Program-made: the position numbers and the translations under genes
Shown: piece by piece, positions 8,977-17,270 of the stretch
Numbering within the stretch: position 1 is the stretch's first letter
Layout: each line of letters starts with the position of its first letter
Notes under the pieces: model-generated
What the model was told of the DNA's origin: nothing
The model's database searches: none
The model's input: only the letters and a program-made list of their open reading frames with translations
NCBI GenBank assembly: GCA_028280505.1
Contig: JANQLO010000059.1
Coordinates: 1 to 33,010 of the forward strand
DNA length: 33,010 nucleotides
Source of the DNA: Chromatiales bacterium
GTDB lineage: Bacteria > Pseudomonadota > Gammaproteobacteria > Chromatiales > Chromatiaceae
Reading direction: 5' to 3'

Positions 8977-10161
8977 TTAGAAGAAGGTCAAATCAGACGC
9001 GTTGTTGCTCGGCGTGGTTTGCTTATTGCCGTGATGTTGATCGAGTTCGTCGGCGGTGCTGTATTCCTGCACCATTTGATGCAGCAGCTCATCCACTTTG
9101 ATCATGTTCTGATGTCTGTTGGCGCTGGAGTCGCTTTGGATATCGCGCAACATGTTGCCGATGCGGTCCATGCTGCTGACGACATGCTCGAGTACCTGAC
9201 TCATTCGGTCCTGAAATTGAAGATCCACCAGTACGCCGCTGATCTCCTGACTGATTTCCATGCTGTTGTTGCGTAGTGCCTCTGCATCATGACTGATGGT
9301 TTGCATGGACCCCTGGATGCGGTCGAGTACGGTGTCTATCGCGGATTCCGCGTTGCCGACCATTTGGTCGTCGAGTTCAGCGGAGTTTTCGACCATCGCC
9401 AGCGTGTTCGACATGGCGTTGGTGATTTCGCCGATCTTGGTACTGATTTCCTCGCCCATGGTTGCGGAGGAGTTCGCGAGTTTGCGTACCTCGTCTGCAA
9501 CGACCGCGAAGCCGCGACCGTGCTCGCCTGCGCGTGCCGCCTCGATAGCCGCGTTGAGTGCGAGTACGTTGATTTGGTCGGCGACCGAGCGGACTACGCC
9601 GGCTTTGGTCTCCAGGTCGTTGGAATAGGCAGAGAGATTTTGTACCTCCTGCACCATGGCGTTTTCGCGCTGTAAAAGCTTGTCGAGCGATTCGACAATG
9701 TCATGCAGAGCCGCTTGGCTTTCCGAGAAAAGCCTACTGGGCCCGTTGAACTCGATACCCGAATTCTGGGATGTTTCGACGACCTGCTGCAGCCTGGCGA
9801 CCAAACCCGCGAAACGCTCCGAAAGGCCGGTGACGTTGGTTTCTGCGAGATCGCGGGAATAGGTGACCTGGCGTGAGAGTATCGGGAGTAACTCGACACC
9901 AAGCTGTTCGATTTCCCGGATGTAGGCGCGATCGTCGTCTATGACTGCTTGTGTCTCTGCCCGGGTTTCGGTGACCGCGGCATCGACCGTACTGCCGTAA
10001 TGTCGCCGCACCCACGCAATGACAGCGGCGGACGCAATCGCAATGACGAGTGTCGTTCCGATGCCCGCACCTGACAGGCCACTGAATACCAGCACGCCGA
10101 CAGCGCCGAGTACCGCCGGTATCGAAATAGCGATGATGAGGCCAACTGAGTGCAGTTTCAC
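8977..10161 (-). CDS. Chemoreceptor-like protein with two N-terminal membrane helices and no periplasmic sensor (mcp2)
   Basis: About 394 aa. Two closely spaced hydrophobic segments near the N-terminus ([21 protein letters not shown] and [16 protein letters not shown]) leave only a short loop outside, so there is no periplasmic ligand domain, and no HAMP is evident. A helical region of about 150 residues follows, then an MCP signalling core with tip [33 protein letters not shown]. The C-terminus is SDLTFF and lacks an x-aromatic-x-x-aromatic pentapeptide. It is the first gene of the che operon, the place taken by another receptor in P. aeruginosa che2. Start is uncertain: GTG 10161 is chosen, an in-frame TTG at 10233 would add 24 residues, and neither has a strong ribosome-binding site. 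Confidence 0.88.
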   Translation of the reverse strand: MKLHSVGLIIAISIPAVLGAVGVLVFSGLSGAGIGTTLVIAIASAAVIAWVRRHYGSTVDAAVTETRAETQAVIDDDRAYIREIEQLGVELLPILSRQVTYSRDLAETNVTGLSERFAGLVARLQQVVETSQNSGIEFNGPSRLFSESQAALHDIVESLDKLLQRENAMVQEVQNLSAYSNDLETKAGVVRSVADQINVLALNAAIEAARAGEHGRGFAVVADEVRKLANSSATMGEEISTKIGEITNAMSNTLAMVENSAELDDQMVGNAESAIDTVLDRIQGSMQTISHDAEALRNNSMEISQEISGVLVDLQFQDRMSQVLEHVVSSMDRIGNMLRDIQSDSSANRHQNMIKVDELLHQMVQEYSTADELDQHHGNKQTTPSNNASDLTFF

Positions 10162-10337
10162 GAGTATAATTTGTCCAGATGAGAGTAGAAATCCATCTCG
10201 GCAGACGAATCGCCTGCGATTCTCTTGTCGCAATCCTTTGCCGGTGCCGCCCTACCCGGGCCGGCGCGCCGTATGCTTTGTGTCTAACCGAGGCGTTCGC
10301 GGTTTTTTCGGATTGCCTCCAGATATCACGTCCTTAG

Positions 10338-10364
10338 TTATCGGTCCGTTCGGGCCAAGCTTGA
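10338..10364 (-). promoter_or_regulatory. Sigma-28 (FliA) promoter of the chemotaxis operon
   Basis: On the leftward strand the sequence reads TCAAGCTT, then 11 bases, then ACCGATAA. The enterobacterial FliA consensus is TAAAGTTT-N11-GCCGATAA, so the match is 6 of 8 in the -35 part, 7 of 8 in the -10 part, with the exact spacer. Transcription would start near 10331 and give a leader of about 170 bases before GTG 10161. This would place the whole mcp2-to-cheB operon in the late flagellar regulon. Confidence 0.72.
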
Positions 10365-10631
10365 GGCGATGTTTCGTGTGCGAGTTCATTGAGACAATGT
10401 TTTTGCCGCGACTACTGAATCATTGGGTTCGTATTGCCGCGTATCGTTATCTTTCATAATGATTTTTAGGTCTCGACGGTATCGTGGGTACAATGGATTG
10501 GCCTCGTTCGGTGACGTCGCATTTGTTTGATTCGCCATGCGGTTCGCATTGGATTTGGCGGTGTTCGCATTGATTCCGGGAATGGCGAGGATCGCCAGAG
10601 TTTCCTTCGGCTTAAGCAGTAGAGGCAGTGT
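10365..10631 (+). promoter_or_regulatory. menA upstream region with 10-bp direct repeats
   Basis: The gap between the divergent che operon and menA contains no supported gene. On the menA side GTTCGCATTG occurs twice, at 10542-10551 and 10563-10572, exactly 21 bp apart (two helical turns), as a regulator binding tandem sites might leave. A TACAAT (10489-10494) could be a -10 element but has a poor -35. Function is a guess. Confidence 0.25.
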
Positions 10632-11537
10632 GTGAGCGCGATGCGCGATATGCCAAAAGACAGCACCGGGCAGTTTCGAACTTGGTGGTGGACCGCGATT
10701 CGGCTGCGCACGCTGAGTTTGGCCGCAGTCCCGGTGTTGGCAGGTAGCGCGTTGGCCCACGCCGATGGAGCGGAGGTTTCCCTGGTCACGCTGGTGATGA
10801 CCCTGTCATGCGCCGTGGCCATCCAGATCGGCACCAACCTGTTCAATGACGTCGGCGATGCCATCCGCGGTAACGACGGGCCCGACCGTCTCGGACCAAC
10901 CCGCGCGACCGCCACCGGCTTGGCGACATCCTCACAAGTTAGACGCGCGGCGGTCGTCAGTTTCATGACCGCGGTTTTGCTTGGGTGCTACCTGGTTGTC
11001 GTCGGAGGCTGGCCGATATTGCTACTGGGGCTGTTCTCACTACTTGCCGGTTGGGGTTATTCAAGCGGTCCCCGACCTTTGTCGTACACCGCCTGGGGCG
11101 AGATATTGGTGCTGATTTTTTTCGGGATTGTGGCCGTGACGGGCAGCTACTATCTGCACAGCGGCCGGTTTGCCGTATCGGCGTTGTTGACCGGTTTGGC
11201 GTTGGGTATACCGGCGGCAGCTGTTTTACTGGTCAACAATGTACGTGATCAACTGGCCGATGCTCGCGTAGGTCGCAGTACCCTGGCGATTCTTCTGGGT
11301 CCGGAAAGGGCGCGTCGGTTTTACGCGGTGTTGATGTTGTCGCCGTTTCCGATTCTTTTCCTGCTCGATCATGCGATGGTCGTCACGGCTATTGTTCTGA
11401 CGCTGCCTTTGTTCGGTTGGTTGGGCTGGCGGTTTCTTCATCTGCAGGGGGGCAAGCGCCTGAACGCGCATTTGGCGCACACTGCACAGGCTCAGTTGTT
11501 ACTCGGGGTGCTGTTGTGTATCGGTTTTTGGTGGTGA
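10632..11537 (+). CDS. menA: MenA, 1,4-dihydroxy-2-naphthoate polyprenyltransferase
   Basis: UbiA-superfamily membrane prenyltransferase, 301 aa, that attaches the isoprenoid tail to dihydroxynaphthoate to give demethylmenaquinone. The first aspartate-rich motif is NLFNDVGDAIRGND (about 69-82) and the second is NNVRDQLADARVGRSTLA in the following cytoplasmic loop. The NxRDxxxDxxxG(K/R)xTLA form is typical of MenA rather than UbiA. About eight to nine hydrophobic segments are visible. GTG 10632 is chosen because AGAGG lies six bases before it; ATG 10641 is an alternative. No other men genes are in the window, so menaquinone synthesis is inferred. The next gene begins 7 bp after its stop. Confidence 0.9.
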   Translation: MSAMRDMPKDSTGQFRTWWWTAIRLRTLSLAAVPVLAGSALAHADGAEVSLVTLVMTLSCAVAIQIGTNLFNDVGDAIRGNDGPDRLGPTRATATGLATSSQVRRAAVVSFMTAVLLGCYLVVVGGWPILLLGLFSLLAGWGYSSGPRPLSYTAWGEILVLIFFGIVAVTGSYYLHSGRFAVSALLTGLALGIPAAAVLLVNNVRDQLADARVGRSTLAILLGPERARRFYAVLMLSPFPILFLLDHAMVVTAIVLTLPLFGWLGWRFLHLQGGKRLNAHLAHTAQAQLLLGVLLCIGFWW

Positions 11538-11544
11538 ATAGACG

Positions 11545-12384
11545 GTGATCCGCATCCTGCTGCCCCTGGGGCTCGCCTTCATTATGTTCAGTCTCGGCCT
11601 GGGCTTGCGTTTGGAGGATTTTCGGCGTGTGTTGCATCGGCCCGGTGTGCTTGCCGTAGGCCTGTTGGCGCAGATGGTATTGTTGCCGCTGAGTGCGGCA
11701 ACGATCGCGCTGTTGCTGGAGATGCCCGCCGAGTGGGCAATCGGTTTGATGATTCTGGCTGCCTGCCCCGGCGGTGTCACGGCCGGTATGGTGACCCGTC
11801 TGGCGCTCGGCGAGACCGCGCTGTCGATTAGTCTGACAATCCTCACCAGTTTGCTGGCTTTCGTGTCGGTGCCTCTGATCGTCGCGATGGCGCTGGGCCA
11901 TTTCGGTAGCGAATCGCTGCATGTCAGATTGCCGTTCCTACAGACCGCCGGCACCCTGGTGTTGGTTACCTTGTTGCCTTTGTCCCTGGGGCTCTGGTTG
12001 TCGGAAAAGCGGACCTTAAGTGAAGCTTTGCGACGGGTGGTCCACCGGGCCGCGACCTTGGTCTTTGTGCTGATCGTGTTGTTCACCTTTATTGATCAAT
12101 GGACGGCGATTCGCGCTCATTTCGCTGATATCGGTCTGGCCAGTTTGTTATTGAACCTGGTGACCATGGCGACGGGCGCCGTACTCGGCATGCTGCTTAC
12201 ACTGCCGGCCGCAAGCCGGGTGGCGTTGGCAATGGAGTGTGGGATTCAGAACAGCGCCCTGGGCATCACGTTGGCGGTGAGCGTATTGGCGATGCCCATG
12301 CTGGCCGTACCGAGCGTCGTTTATGCCCTGCTGATGAATCTGACCGCGTTCGCCGTGATCGGCTATCGTCGAATGAAGGCATGA
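11545..12384 (+). CDS. Bile acid:sodium symporter family (BASS) transporter
   Basis: Integral membrane protein of 279 aa with about nine to ten hydrophobic segments. The family marks are ILAACPGGVTAGMVTRLALGETALS in the first half and MECGIQNSALGITLAVSVL in the second, corresponding to the crossover helices around the sodium sites of bacterial ASBT-type proteins. Substrates of bacterial members are mostly organic anions such as pantoate, pyruvate-like acids or steroids, and cannot be named here. The start is GTG 11545, 7 bp downstream of menA, so the two genes are probably co-transcribed. Confidence 0.88.
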   Translation: MIRILLPLGLAFIMFSLGLGLRLEDFRRVLHRPGVLAVGLLAQMVLLPLSAATIALLLEMPAEWAIGLMILAACPGGVTAGMVTRLALGETALSISLTILTSLLAFVSVPLIVAMALGHFGSESLHVRLPFLQTAGTLVLVTLLPLSLGLWLSEKRTLSEALRRVVHRAATLVFVLIVLFTFIDQWTAIRAHFADIGLASLLLNLVTMATGAVLGMLLTLPAASRVALAMECGIQNSALGITLAVSVLAMPMLAVPSVVYALLMNLTAFAVIGYRRMKA

Positions 12385-12444
12385 GCCGAATACCTTGTTA
12401 AGCTGTTTGCTTAAACCGATTCAGGGCGCCAGAGTGGTTGCCGC

Positions 12445-13440
12445 ATGTCTTACAGCGTAACTGTCAAACCATCCGGCCATGTATTCGAGGCCGAACCCAG
12501 CGAGTCTTTGCTCGACGCCGGTCTGCGCGCTGGTTTGAACCTCGATCATGGCTGCGCCAGTGGAAGTTGTGGTGAATGTCGGGCGCGTTTGTTGACCGGC
12601 GATGTCGAGCCCCTGAGGCATGGCGATTACCGATTTAGCGAGGTAGAGAGGCAGCAGGGCTGGTTTTTGCAGTGCTGTATGCGGGCTGTTGGCGACCTGG
12701 AAATCGAGGCGCACGAAACCGGCTCGGCAGCCGAGATTCCCGAACAAACGGTGCATGCCAAGGTCAGCCGGTTGGCGTTGTTGCAAGAGGACGTGATGCA
12801 GCTCACCCTGCGCACGCCACGCAGCGCCGGGCTGCATTTTCTCGCCGGGCAGGGTGTCGCGTTGGCGTTCGACGACGTGCCGAGAGTCATCCTGCCGATT
12901 GCCAGCTGCCCCTGTGATGCTGTTCAGCTGCGCTTTCATATACGCCGGCGTGAAGGCGATGCTTTCAGTACATTCGTGTTCGGGCAGTTACGCAAAGGTC
13001 AGGACGTTGCATTACATGGCCCCTGCGGTGACTTCACGCTCGATGAAGAATCGACGCGGCCCTTGGTGTTCATCGCCTGGGAGTCGGGATTCGCGCCGGT
13101 CAGCAGCCTGATCGATCATGCGATCCAGAAGGATGAGAATCGATCGATCGATTTGTACTGGCTATCGGCGATCCCCCGCGGTCATTACCTTTCGAATTAC
13201 TGTCGTGCCTGGCGTGACGTGCTGGACGACTTCCGCTATCACTCGATCGATATCCGGCCGGCCGGCGAAGAGCGGGCCGAACCCGTTATTCAGCGAGTCA
13301 TACGGGTGCACGCATTGCTTGCGGATTGCGATTACTATTTGGCGCTCACGGAATCCCAGCTGGATACGGCACGCGTTTTTTTTGAAGAGAACGACGTGGT
13401 CGATACCCGGGTCCGTACGTTGGTACAACGCTATCCCTGA
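12445..13440 (+). CDS. [2Fe-2S] ferredoxin-flavoreductase fusion protein with degenerate NAD(P)-binding motifs
   Basis: A 331 aa protein. The N-terminal plant-type ferredoxin domain (about 1-90) has ligands C37, C42, C45 and C77 (or C78). The rest (about 100-331) follows the ferredoxin-reductase fold of phenol hydroxylase, CDP-6-deoxyglucoseen and ubiquinone-related reductases. The usual motifs are altered: flavin-binding RxYS is replaced by RVILPIAS, the nucleotide GxGxxP reads WESGFAP, and the C-terminal CGxP-like motif is absent (YYLALTESQ). It may transfer electrons between protein partners rather than oxidise NAD(P)H, or bind nucleotides in a changed way. It lies 60 bp after the BASS gene, possibly in the same transcript. 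The substrate is unknown. Confidence 0.8.
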   Translation: MSYSVTVKPSGHVFEAEPSESLLDAGLRAGLNLDHGCASGSCGECRARLLTGDVEPLRHGDYRFSEVERQQGWFLQCCMRAVGDLEIEAHETGSAAEIPEQTVHAKVSRLALLQEDVMQLTLRTPRSAGLHFLAGQGVALAFDDVPRVILPIASCPCDAVQLRFHIRRREGDAFSTFVFGQLRKGQDVALHGPCGDFTLDEESTRPLVFIAWESGFAPVSSLIDHAIQKDENRSIDLYWLSAIPRGHYLSNYCRAWRDVLDDFRYHSIDIRPAGEERAEPVIQRVIRVHALLADCDYYLALTESQLDTARVFFEENDVVDTRVRTLVQRYP

Positions 13441-13566
13441 GAGGACCGCCCATCACGCCGGGCATTTCGATCCATTTGGCTGTGAGTGGTGTTATGGGTT
13501 CCTTCACGTTTGAACCGCGTACCCGACCTTAAGCGTTGGGGGCGGGACGCCGAACCTTATCTGCCG

Positions 13567-14169
13567 TTAGCCGACAACATCCAATTCGCGCCGTCGAAAC
13601 TTGACGCCGCGTTGTTCGGCAAGCATTGCGCAGGCGGCGATATCGACGCCTTCAAGGCCGTCAATCGCGGTGGCGGTAACGTCTGCGACATACTCCGGGG
13701 CGAGGGTAAGGAAATCGAGCATCGCCTGGTAGGAGCCGGATATCGCAGGGCGGCAATGGCGTTGGTAAACAGCCTCATCCTGTGCATTGAGCGAAACCGA
13801 TAGCGCATCGGCGCACTCGCCGAGTTCGGGCAGGACATTGCGCTTGTTGACGAGATTGGCCAGTCCGTCGGTATTGATTCTTACATGACCGCCGTTCGCT
13901 TTGATGTAATGGGCCACCTGTAGCAGCACTTTGAGTCGCAGCGTCGGTTCGCCATAACCACAGAACACCACTTCGTCGTAGCGAGCCGGATCGTCTATCT
14001 CGGCGATGATCTCATCCGGCTCCGGTCGGCGATCGAGGGTCAGGTCGTAATGGTGGACCTGTGAAGAACCGTTGTGCTTGGGGCAGAACGCGCACTCCAA
14101 GGTGCAGCGGTCCGTAATATTCAGGTAGAGACGGTCGCCGATGGTGTAGCTGAGCGTCGGTTGGTGCAT
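13567..14169 (-). CDS. TatD-associated radical SAM protein
   Basis: Short radical SAM enzyme of 200 aa. The [4Fe-4S] motif CTLECAFC (C22, C26, C29) follows a strand ending LYLNITDRC. VVFCGYGEPTLR and VRINTDGLANL are further core motifs for binding S-adenosylmethionine. Length and motifs match the small family that often lies next to tatD-type nuclease genes; no tatD is in this window. The reaction is unknown. The frame extends to a TTG at 14184, but ATG 14169 gives a normal N-terminus. An FNR-like box lies 60 bp upstream, between this gene and the divergent methyltransferase gene. Confidence 0.85.
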   Translation of the reverse strand: MHQPTLSYTIGDRLYLNITDRCTLECAFCPKHNGSSQVHHYDLTLDRRPEPDEIIAEIDDPARYDEVVFCGYGEPTLRLKVLLQVAHYIKANGGHVRINTDGLANLVNKRNVLPELGECADALSVSLNAQDEAVYQRHCRPAISGSYQAMLDFLTLAPEYVADVTATAIDGLEGVDIAACAMLAEQRGVKFRRRELDVVG

Positions 14170-14228
14170 TCCGGAAAACGACAAAAAACAGAAGGCTACA
14201 AAGGTATCTCGACGGCAGGCACTAAAGC

Positions 14229-14242
14229 TTGATCGCGGTCAA
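14229..14242. promoter_or_regulatory. FNR/DNR-like box between the radical SAM and methyltransferase genes
   Basis: TTGAT-CGCG-GTCAA matches the FNR-family consensus TTGAT-N4-ATCAA at 9 of 10 fixed positions. It lies about 60 bp from the radical SAM start (14169) and 66 bp from the methyltransferase start (14308), a distance suitable for either promoter. Confidence is moderate because the match is to a 10-base consensus only. Confidence 0.45.
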
Positions 14243-14307
14243 AGTCATGGGGAATAAAGACGTGAAAATCGATGTCTCGAGTCTTGTCGACCATCTCCGG
14301 GGGCGTC

Positions 14308-14931
14308 ATGCCGACAAAAGACCATTGGGAGAAGGTGTATCGCGACCGGCCGGCCACGTCGGTCAGCTGGTTTCAGGCCCATGCGTATCGGTCGCGGGAG
14401 CTGATCGGGTCTACCGGTGTCGATGCCTCTGTCCCGATCATCGATGTTGGCGGCGGCGCATCGAATTTGGTCGGCGATCTATTGGATGCGGGTTATCGTG
14501 ACCTCAGCGTGTTGGATCTGTCGTCGGCCGCGCTTGCCAAGGCCAGGTCACGTCTGGGTGAACGTGCAGACGAGGTCAGCTGGATAGAGGCCGATGTCAC
14601 GCAGCCTGTAGTGGCGGAGCGGGAGTACGCGATTTGGCATGATCGCGCCGTCTTCCATTTTCTGACCTCGGACGACGACCGACAGGCCTATCTGGCCAAT
14701 GTTCGCCAACTGGTCAGACGGGGTGGACATGTGATCGTCGCGACTTTCGCGGCGGACGGACCAAAAGAATGCAGCGGTTTGCCGGTGATGCGTTACCGCG
14801 CCGAAGAGTTGGACCGGGTATTCGGTCCGGATTTCACCTTGGTATCGTATAGCGAGGAAAAGCACCGGACACCGGCCGGAATCGTGCAACCGTTTACATG
14901 GTGTCATTGGCATCTGCACGAAGATGCGTGA
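14308..14931 (+). CDS. Class I SAM-dependent methyltransferase
   Basis: A 207 aa Rossmann methyltransferase. Motif I is IIDVGGGASNLVGDLLDAGY, with the acidic end of strand 2 in LSVLDLSS, DVTQ for motif II, and WHDRAVFHFL in the motif IV region. The protein ends in FTWCHWHLHEDA. The N-terminus DHWEKVYRDRPATSVSWFQ is shared by a group of bacterial small-molecule methyltransferases whose substrate I cannot name. ATG 14308 with a GGGGG sequence upstream is preferred to the in-frame ATG at 14272. It converges on the EamA gene with a 20 bp gap. Confidence 0.82.
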   Translation: MPTKDHWEKVYRDRPATSVSWFQAHAYRSRELIGSTGVDASVPIIDVGGGASNLVGDLLDAGYRDLSVLDLSSAALAKARSRLGERADEVSWIEADVTQPVVAEREYAIWHDRAVFHFLTSDDDRQAYLANVRQLVRRGGHVIVATFAADGPKECSGLPVMRYRAEELDRVFGPDFTLVSYSEEKHRTPAGIVQPFTWCHWHLHEDA

Positions 14932-14951
14932 ATCGGGCCCTAGGGGTGTGT

Positions 14952-15854
14952 TTATGCCAGCGCGACGGCGAACAGGCCGCTGCAGATCATGGCGACGCCG
15001 GCAATTTTCGGTGGATACGACGACTCTTTGAGCAGCACAATGCCAAGGGCCACACCGATCGGGATGCTGAGTTGACGGAATGCGACGACGTAGCTGACGT
15101 TCTCGACGTATTGCATGCTCCACAACACCAGGATGTATGTACTGGCGATCGCTATGCTGGCGATGAGCGCCATGCGGTAATACATCCGACAGGTTCGTAT
15201 CAACGCAAGCCGCCATGGCCTGTGAACGAGTTGAAGGCTCAGCATCGATATCGTCGTCAACACGGCTTGCACCCAGATGTATAGAACGGCGATCTCCAGA
15301 TAAGGCATGTCGGTCAGGTGATCCGCCATGAGTTTTACCGCACGGTCGTCGACGATCGAGTAACCCGCCGTTGCACAGGCCGCGCTCAGCGCGAATACGG
15401 TACTGCGACGCAAATAGTTACTGAGCCGGAAATCGGCGAAATGCCGCATGGGAAGCAGCAGTGAGCCGATGATGATGACGCACATGCCCAGAAAGCCTAC
15501 GGCGGTGACCCCGCCCTGTCCGAGGGCGAGCGTGGTAATCGCGACGATGATGACGGGTGACGAACGGGCGAGTGGATAGGTGATTGAGATGTCGCCACTG
15601 CGGTAGGCCCCGGCCAGCGAGGTGAAGTACCAGCTTTGGCAAATGCCTGAAATCAGCGCCAGGCCCCAGAATGTAGACGGGAGCACAGTCAGATCCGAGA
15701 CCAAGACGCCAACGAAAGGAAGCAGTAGCACCGGCGTCATCGCGACCGACAGGGTAAAGAATGCGGCGCTCGCATCGGTTTTCTTGCCGAAGAAATTCCA
15801 TAACGCATGCAAGAGCGCTGAGAGCGAGATCAAGCCGATGGCGAACCAGGACAT
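14952..15854 (-). CDS. EamA/DMT-superfamily transporter
   Basis: Membrane protein of 300 aa with ten predicted hydrophobic helices in two EamA-type halves, such as WFAIGLISLSALLHALWNFF at the N-terminus and VSYVVAFRQLSIPIGVALGIVLL in the second half. Members export or import amino acids, sugars or other metabolites, and the substrate is not predictable here. It lies downstream of ald on the same strand with a 79 bp gap, so it could be read through from ald. No phosphonate link is evident in the sequence itself. Confidence 0.85.
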   Translation of the reverse strand: MSWFAIGLISLSALLHALWNFFGKKTDASAAFFTLSVAMTPVLLLPFVGVLVSDLTVLPSTFWGLALISGICQSWYFTSLAGAYRSGDISITYPLARSSPVIIVAITTLALGQGGVTAVGFLGMCVIIIGSLLLPMRHFADFRLSNYLRRSTVFALSAACATAGYSIVDDRAVKLMADHLTDMPYLEIAVLYIWVQAVLTTISMLSLQLVHRPWRLALIRTCRMYYRMALIASIAIASTYILVLWSMQYVENVSYVVAFRQLSIPIGVALGIVLLKESSYPPKIAGVAMICSGLFAVALA

Positions 15855-15933
15855 AGTGAGATGGCTGTCCGGTGTAATGATTGACGTGCAGTGACAATGA
15901 CTACCAGCCCGGGTGCCGGTAATCGATACAGAT

Positions 15934-17052
15934 TTATGCGGTAAGTGCCTCGATCGCCTCTACATAGTCATAGTGCTGGTCTTCGGCGACCGCCTTATAG
16001 GTCACCTTTCCATGGATGATGTTCAGACCTTCGAGCAGATGGGGATTGTCCAGCAGCGCCCGGCGATAACCCTTGTCGGCCAGTTGCAGCGCAAAAGGCA
16101 GCGTGGCGTTGTTCAACGCATAAGTCGATGTTCGGGGAACGGCACCCGGCATATTGGCTACGCAATAATGCACGACATCGTCAACAAGGTATGTCGGTTC
16201 GGCATGGGTGGTCGGTCGGGACGTTTCAAAACATCCCCCCTGATCGATGGCGACGTCCACGACGACACTGCCTGCCCGCATTTGTTTGATCATGGCAGAC
16301 GTCACCAGCTTCGGTGCGGCGGCCCCCTTGATCAGTACGCCGCCAATCACGAGATCGGCCTGCAGTACGCTCGATTCGAGAGTGGCCGCATTGGAATAAA
16401 GCGTCTTGAGCGCGGCTCCGAAACGTGCGCTCAAGTGGTTTAAGACATCGATACTCCGATCGAGCACCGTAACATCGGCGCCCATACCCAATGCCATCTG
16501 GATAGCGTTTTCTCCGACCACGCCACCGCCGATCACGCTGACTTTTGCGGGTGCGACACTGGGTACGCCGCCGAGCAAAACGCCGGCGCCATTGTGGGCC
16601 TTTTCCAAACAATAGGCCCCCGCCTGGATGGACATGCGGCCGGCGACTTGCGACATCGGTGCCAGCAAGGGTAAGCCGCCCGATGCGTCCGTTACCGTTT
16701 CATAGGCCACGCAGACAGCGCCGCTGTCGATGAGGTCGCGTGTTTGTGCGGTATCCGGTGCGAGGTGCAGATAGGTGAAGAGGATCTGATCTTCGCGAAG
16801 CATCCGGCGCTCGACGGCCTGAGGCTCCTTGACCTTGATCACCATGTCGGCGCGGGCAAAGATTTCATCCGCGGTATCGACGATCTCGCCGCCCACGGCC
16901 GCGTAATGTTCATCGGCGCAGCCGATGCCCTGACCAGCCCGGGACTCGACGATGACCTTGTGTCCCCTGGCGGTAAACTCGCGTACGCTGTCGGCGGTGA
17001 GGCCGACACGGTACTCATGGTTTTTTATTTCTTTAGGTACGCCGATTAACAT
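15934..17052 (-). CDS. ald: Alanine dehydrogenase
   Basis: NAD-dependent L-alanine dehydrogenase (alanine to pyruvate, ammonia and NADH), 372 aa, the usual family length. The N-terminus [19 protein letters not shown] contains pyruvate-binding R15. K75 in VKVKEP and H96 in TYLHLA are the substrate and catalytic residues. The Rossmann motif [11 protein letters not shown] and the preceding [14 protein letters not shown] are typical. ATG 17052 is chosen, with GGAGAG upstream, over a longer frame. It lies downstream of phnW on the same strand, where it can reoxidise the alanine formed by PhnW and restore pyruvate for further transamination. That role is inferred from the neighbourhood. Confidence 0.95.
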   Translation of the reverse strand: MLIGVPKEIKNHEYRVGLTADSVREFTARGHKVIVESRAGQGIGCADEHYAAVGGEIVDTADEIFARADMVIKVKEPQAVERRMLREDQILFTYLHLAPDTAQTRDLIDSGAVCVAYETVTDASGGLPLLAPMSQVAGRMSIQAGAYCLEKAHNGAGVLLGGVPSVAPAKVSVIGGGVVGENAIQMALGMGADVTVLDRSIDVLNHLSARFGAALKTLYSNAATLESSVLQADLVIGGVLIKGAAAPKLVTSAMIKQMRAGSVVVDVAIDQGGCFETSRPTTHAEPTYLVDDVVHYCVANMPGAVPRTSTYALNNATLPFALQLADKGYRRALLDNPHLLEGLNIIHGKVTYKAVAEDQHYDYVEAIEALTA

Positions 17053-17137
17053 AGCTGCTCTCCAAAGGACGCAAGGAATCACGGTGCTCCATAAAAACTT
17101 CTGCGTGAACCCGTCCGGTTCGAATCACGGCATGGGG

Positions 17138-17169
17138 TTTGCGCGGTCGGCGCGCAAAGCGTGTTTTTT
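17138..17169 (+). terminator. Hairpin with T run in the phnW-ald spacer, pointing against the genes
   Basis: A perfect 8 bp stem TTTGCGCG/CGCGCAAA (17138-17145 and 17151-17158, 5 base loop) is followed, five bases later, by six Ts (17164-17169) on the + strand. The neighbouring genes read the other way, so it would terminate antisense or an unseen rightward RNA. On the leftward strand the hairpin has no following T run. Confidence 0.3.
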
Positions 17170-17270
17170 AAGCCGAGCGCCGGATCCCCATGCACAAAAC
17201 AATCGAGTGCAAGCGACAGTGAGATCTTTTCAACTATAGATCCTGCCCGAGGGTTGCGACACCTGGACCG

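Noticed and set aside
10185-10200. 12-codon frame [12 protein letters not shown] before mcp2 as a leader gene
   Set aside because: It overlaps the GTG start in GTGA fashion but has no convincing ribosome-binding site and is too short to judge.
12398-12414. TTAAGC/GCTTAA hairpin as a terminator after the BASS gene
   Set aside because: The stem is only 6 bp, AT-rich and without a T run.
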